Positions 5,977 to 7,583 of a stretch of DNA of 7,583 nucleotides are shown here, in pieces (position 1 is the stretch's first letter; every line of letters begins with the position of its first letter). The notes beneath the pieces are model-generated. The model searched no databases. It saw nothing but the letters and a program-made list of their open reading frames with translations, and was not told the origin of the DNA. This stretch comes from CAISIP01 sp031383745 (GTDB taxonomy: Bacteria; Pseudomonadota; Gammaproteobacteria; Burkholderiales; Burkholderiaceae_C), in assembly GCA_031383745.1 (NCBI GenBank), contig JANMZX010000534.1, positions 1-7,583 of the forward strand. The letters are read 5' to 3'. The translations under genes were made by a program, and so were the position numbers.

Positions 5977-6947
5977 ACACGGTCACGCCACTCGCCAACA
6001 AGGCTCTGGTGGAGCTCAAGGGAGTCAGTGTGGTCTTCGGCGGAAACGTGCGCGCCCTGGACGACGTCACCCTGACCATCGCGCAAGGCGACATCGTCGG
6101 CCTGGTCGGTGAATCGGGGTCGGGCAAGACCACCTTGTGCCGCGCCATCGTGGGTCTGACGCCGGCCAGCAGCGGCGAGGTGCGGCTCAACGGTGCATCG
6201 GTCGCGTCCCAGCTGGCGTCGAACCCACTGGCCTTCCGGCGCCAGGTGCAGATGCTGCTGCAGGACGCGGTGGCATCCCTGTCGCCGCGCATGACGATCG
6301 GCCGCACCTTGCACGAACCAATCGCGATCCACAGTTTGCCCAGGGAAGAGGCCAGCAGCCGGCTGCAGGCGATCCTCAAGCGGCTCGGGCTGCCGGCCGA
6401 CGTGCTGGTGAAGTTTCCGCACCAGATCTCGGGCGGGCAGGCGCGCCGCGTTGGCGTGGCGCGGGCCCTGGTGATGCAGCCGCAGGTCATCATCGCCGAC
6501 GAGCCCACAGCGGGGCTGGATGTGTCGGTGCAGGGCGAGTTGCTCAACCTGCTGCTTGACCTGCAGCAGGAGTTCGGCCTGACCTACCTGCTGGTCAGCC
6601 ACAACCTCAACGTGATCCGCCGCGTGACGGCGCGCACCGCCGTGATGTACCTGGGCCAGATCGTCGAGGAGGCGCCGACGCGCGAACTCTTCGACAAACC
6701 GGCGCATCCGTATTCGGCGGCCCTGCTGTCCACCAACCCGGCCATTGACCCGGCGCACCGCAACCGGCGCATCGTGCTCAAGGGCGAAATACCCAGTGTG
6801 GTGAACCCACCGTCCGGCTGCCGTTTCCATACCCGCTGCCCTGTGGCGCAGCCGCGTTGCAGCAGCGATGCGCCGCCCCTGACCGACATCGGGCCGGGAC
6901 GCATGGTGCGCTGCCACTTCCCGTATTCCCTGGACCCGGCGCGGTGA
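5973..6947 (+). CDS. ABC transporter ATP-binding protein, DppF/OppF-like
   Basis: This 324-residue protein is the second ATPase, expected to form a heterodimer with the one encoded upstream. It has Walker A GESGSGKT (46-53), Q-loop LLQDAVASLSPRM (Q97), signature ISGGQARR (152-159), Walker B VIIADEP (172-178, E177), D183 in the D-loop and switch histidine H210. The Q-loop has Ala-Val where relatives usually have Pro-Tyr, and the signature has Ala-Arg instead of Arg-Gln; both still look functional. The C-terminal extension has cysteines at 283, 289, 296 and 314 with the same C-x5-C-x6-C-x17-C spacing as its partner. ATG 5973 overlaps the previous stop (ATGA) and has a strong GGGGGAG site (5961-5967), so translation is coupled. 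Confidence 0.94.
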   Translation: MNTVTPLANKALVELKGVSVVFGGNVRALDDVTLTIAQGDIVGLVGESGSGKTTLCRAIVGLTPASSGEVRLNGASVASQLASNPLAFRRQVQMLLQDAVASLSPRMTIGRTLHEPIAIHSLPREEASSRLQAILKRLGLPADVLVKFPHQISGGQARRVGVARALVMQPQVIIADEPTAGLDVSVQGELLNLLLDLQQEFGLTYLLVSHNLNVIRRVTARTAVMYLGQIVEEAPTRELFDKPAHPYSAALLSTNPAIDPAHRNRRIVLKGEIPSVVNPPSGCRFHTRCPVAQPRCSSDAPPLTDIGPGRMVRCHFPYSLDPAR

Positions 6948-6960
6948 GCACCATCGACAG

Positions 6961-7583
6961 ATGAAAACCGTTGACCAGTTCCCGCGCCCCGTGCGCGAAA
7001 TCATGACCGCATGGATCCCCATGCCCGATGGCACGCAGCTGGCTGCGCGCATCTGGCTGCCGCAGGATGCCGAGACCGACCCGGTGCCGGCCGTGCTGGA
7101 GTACCTGCCGTACCGCCGGCGCGACGGCACCAGCGCGCGCGATTCGGTGACCCAGCCCTACCTGGCCGGCCATGGGTATGCGGCGGTGCGGGTGGACATC
7201 CGCGGCACCGGCGATTCCGAAGGCCTGATGCTGGACGAATACGACCTGCCCGAGATCCACGACGGCGCCGAGGTGATCGCCTGGCTGGCGCGCCAGCCCT
7301 GGTGCAATGGCCGCGTCGGCATGTGGGGCATCAGCTGGGGTGGCATCAACACACTGGAGATTGCCGCGCTGCAGCCGCCGGCGCTCCAGGCCATCATGCC
7401 CATGGGATTTGCGCAGGACCGCTACAACGGCGACTGCCACTACATGGGCGGCTGCATGCTCGAGGGCAACACCAGCTGGGGCGGCACCTTGCTCTCTGGC
7501 ACGGCGCGCCCGCCCGACCCGGCGGTGGTGGGTGAGCGCTGGCGCGCGATGTGGCTGGAGCGGCTGGAAAACACGACGCTGCC
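6961..7583 (+). CDS. CocE/NonD-family alpha/beta hydrolase (X-Pro dipeptidyl-peptidase S15-like), 5' part only
   Basis: The frame starts at ATG 6961 and runs off the right edge, giving 207 residues; family members are usually 500-650, so most of the C-terminal half is missing. The N-terminal alpha/beta hydrolase fold is clear: MPDGTQLAARIWLP (21-34), EYLPYRRRD (47-55, with Y51 as the probable oxyanion-hole Tyr of the CocE family), GYAAVRVDIRGTGDSEG (72-88), and the nucleophile elbow GMWGISWGG with S125. The catalytic Asp and His should lie beyond the window. There is no signal peptide, so it is probably cytoplasmic. The family cleaves esters, amides or X-Pro peptide bonds. Being 13 bases after the transporter's last gene and on the same strand, it probably acts on the imported compound (inference). 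The upstream ribosome site is weak, suggesting read-through coupling. A GTG at 6944 is followed by an early stop and can be excluded. Confidence 0.88.
   Translation, partial: MKTVDQFPRPVREIMTAWIPMPDGTQLAARIWLPQDAETDPVPAVLEYLPYRRRDGTSARDSVTQPYLAGHGYAAVRVDIRGTGDSEGLMLDEYDLPEIHDGAEVIAWLARQPWCNGRVGMWGISWGGINTLEIAALQPPALQAIMPMGFAQDRYNGDCHYMGGCMLEGNTSWGGTLLSGTARPPDPAVVGERWRAMWLERLENTTL

Noticed and set aside
4152..7130. Long minus-strand frames opposite the second permease and the ATPases (4152-5426, 5128-5883, 5633-6547, 5751-7130)
   Set aside because: All overlap certain + strand genes with intact ABC motifs and show no recognisable domains.

Overview
The window is GC-rich proteobacterial DNA. 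Dense, same-strand, overlapping genes and strong G/C bias at third codon positions suggest a betaproteobacterium of the Burkholderiales/Comamonadaceae type. That taxonomic guess is an impression from protein style and composition, not from a marker gene. All supported genes read on the + strand. No rRNA, tRNA, CRISPR array, insertion sequence or phage gene was seen.

Layout: (1) 1-178 is the 3' end of an unidentified gene. (2) 225-1229 is a complete member of the ornithine cyclodeaminase/mu-crystallin superfamily. It appears to lack both the usual catalytic aspartate and the classical second glycine of the dinucleotide-binding loop, so it is probably not a true ornithine cyclodeaminase. (3) 1230-1590 is a 361-base gap with no convincing gene. 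Its first third is unusually rich in palindromes and repeated GATCATG words and is the best candidate control region. (4) 1591-6947 is a complete five-gene ABC importer of the dipeptide/oligopeptide/nickel class: a Tat-exported family 5 substrate-binding protein, two permeases and two ATPases. The genes overlap or are separated by one base. (5) From 6961 to the window end, 13 bases after the second ATPase, runs the 5' part of a CocE/NonD (X-Pro dipeptidyl-peptidase S15-like) serine hydrolase.

Working model (inference): genes 1591 to the end form one transcription unit. The binding protein captures a small peptide-like, N-acyl or ester/amide-containing compound in the periplasm, the BCDF-type complex imports it using ATP, and the cytoplasmic CocE-like hydrolase cleaves it. 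The cyclodeaminase-like protein upstream may reduce or otherwise modify an amino or imino acid product, but the 361-base gap means co-transcription is not assured. The substrate cannot be read from the sequence. Nothing here is a clearly unprecedented system. The most interesting points are the divergent cyclodeaminase-like enzyme, the import-plus-hydrolysis pairing and the palindrome cluster.
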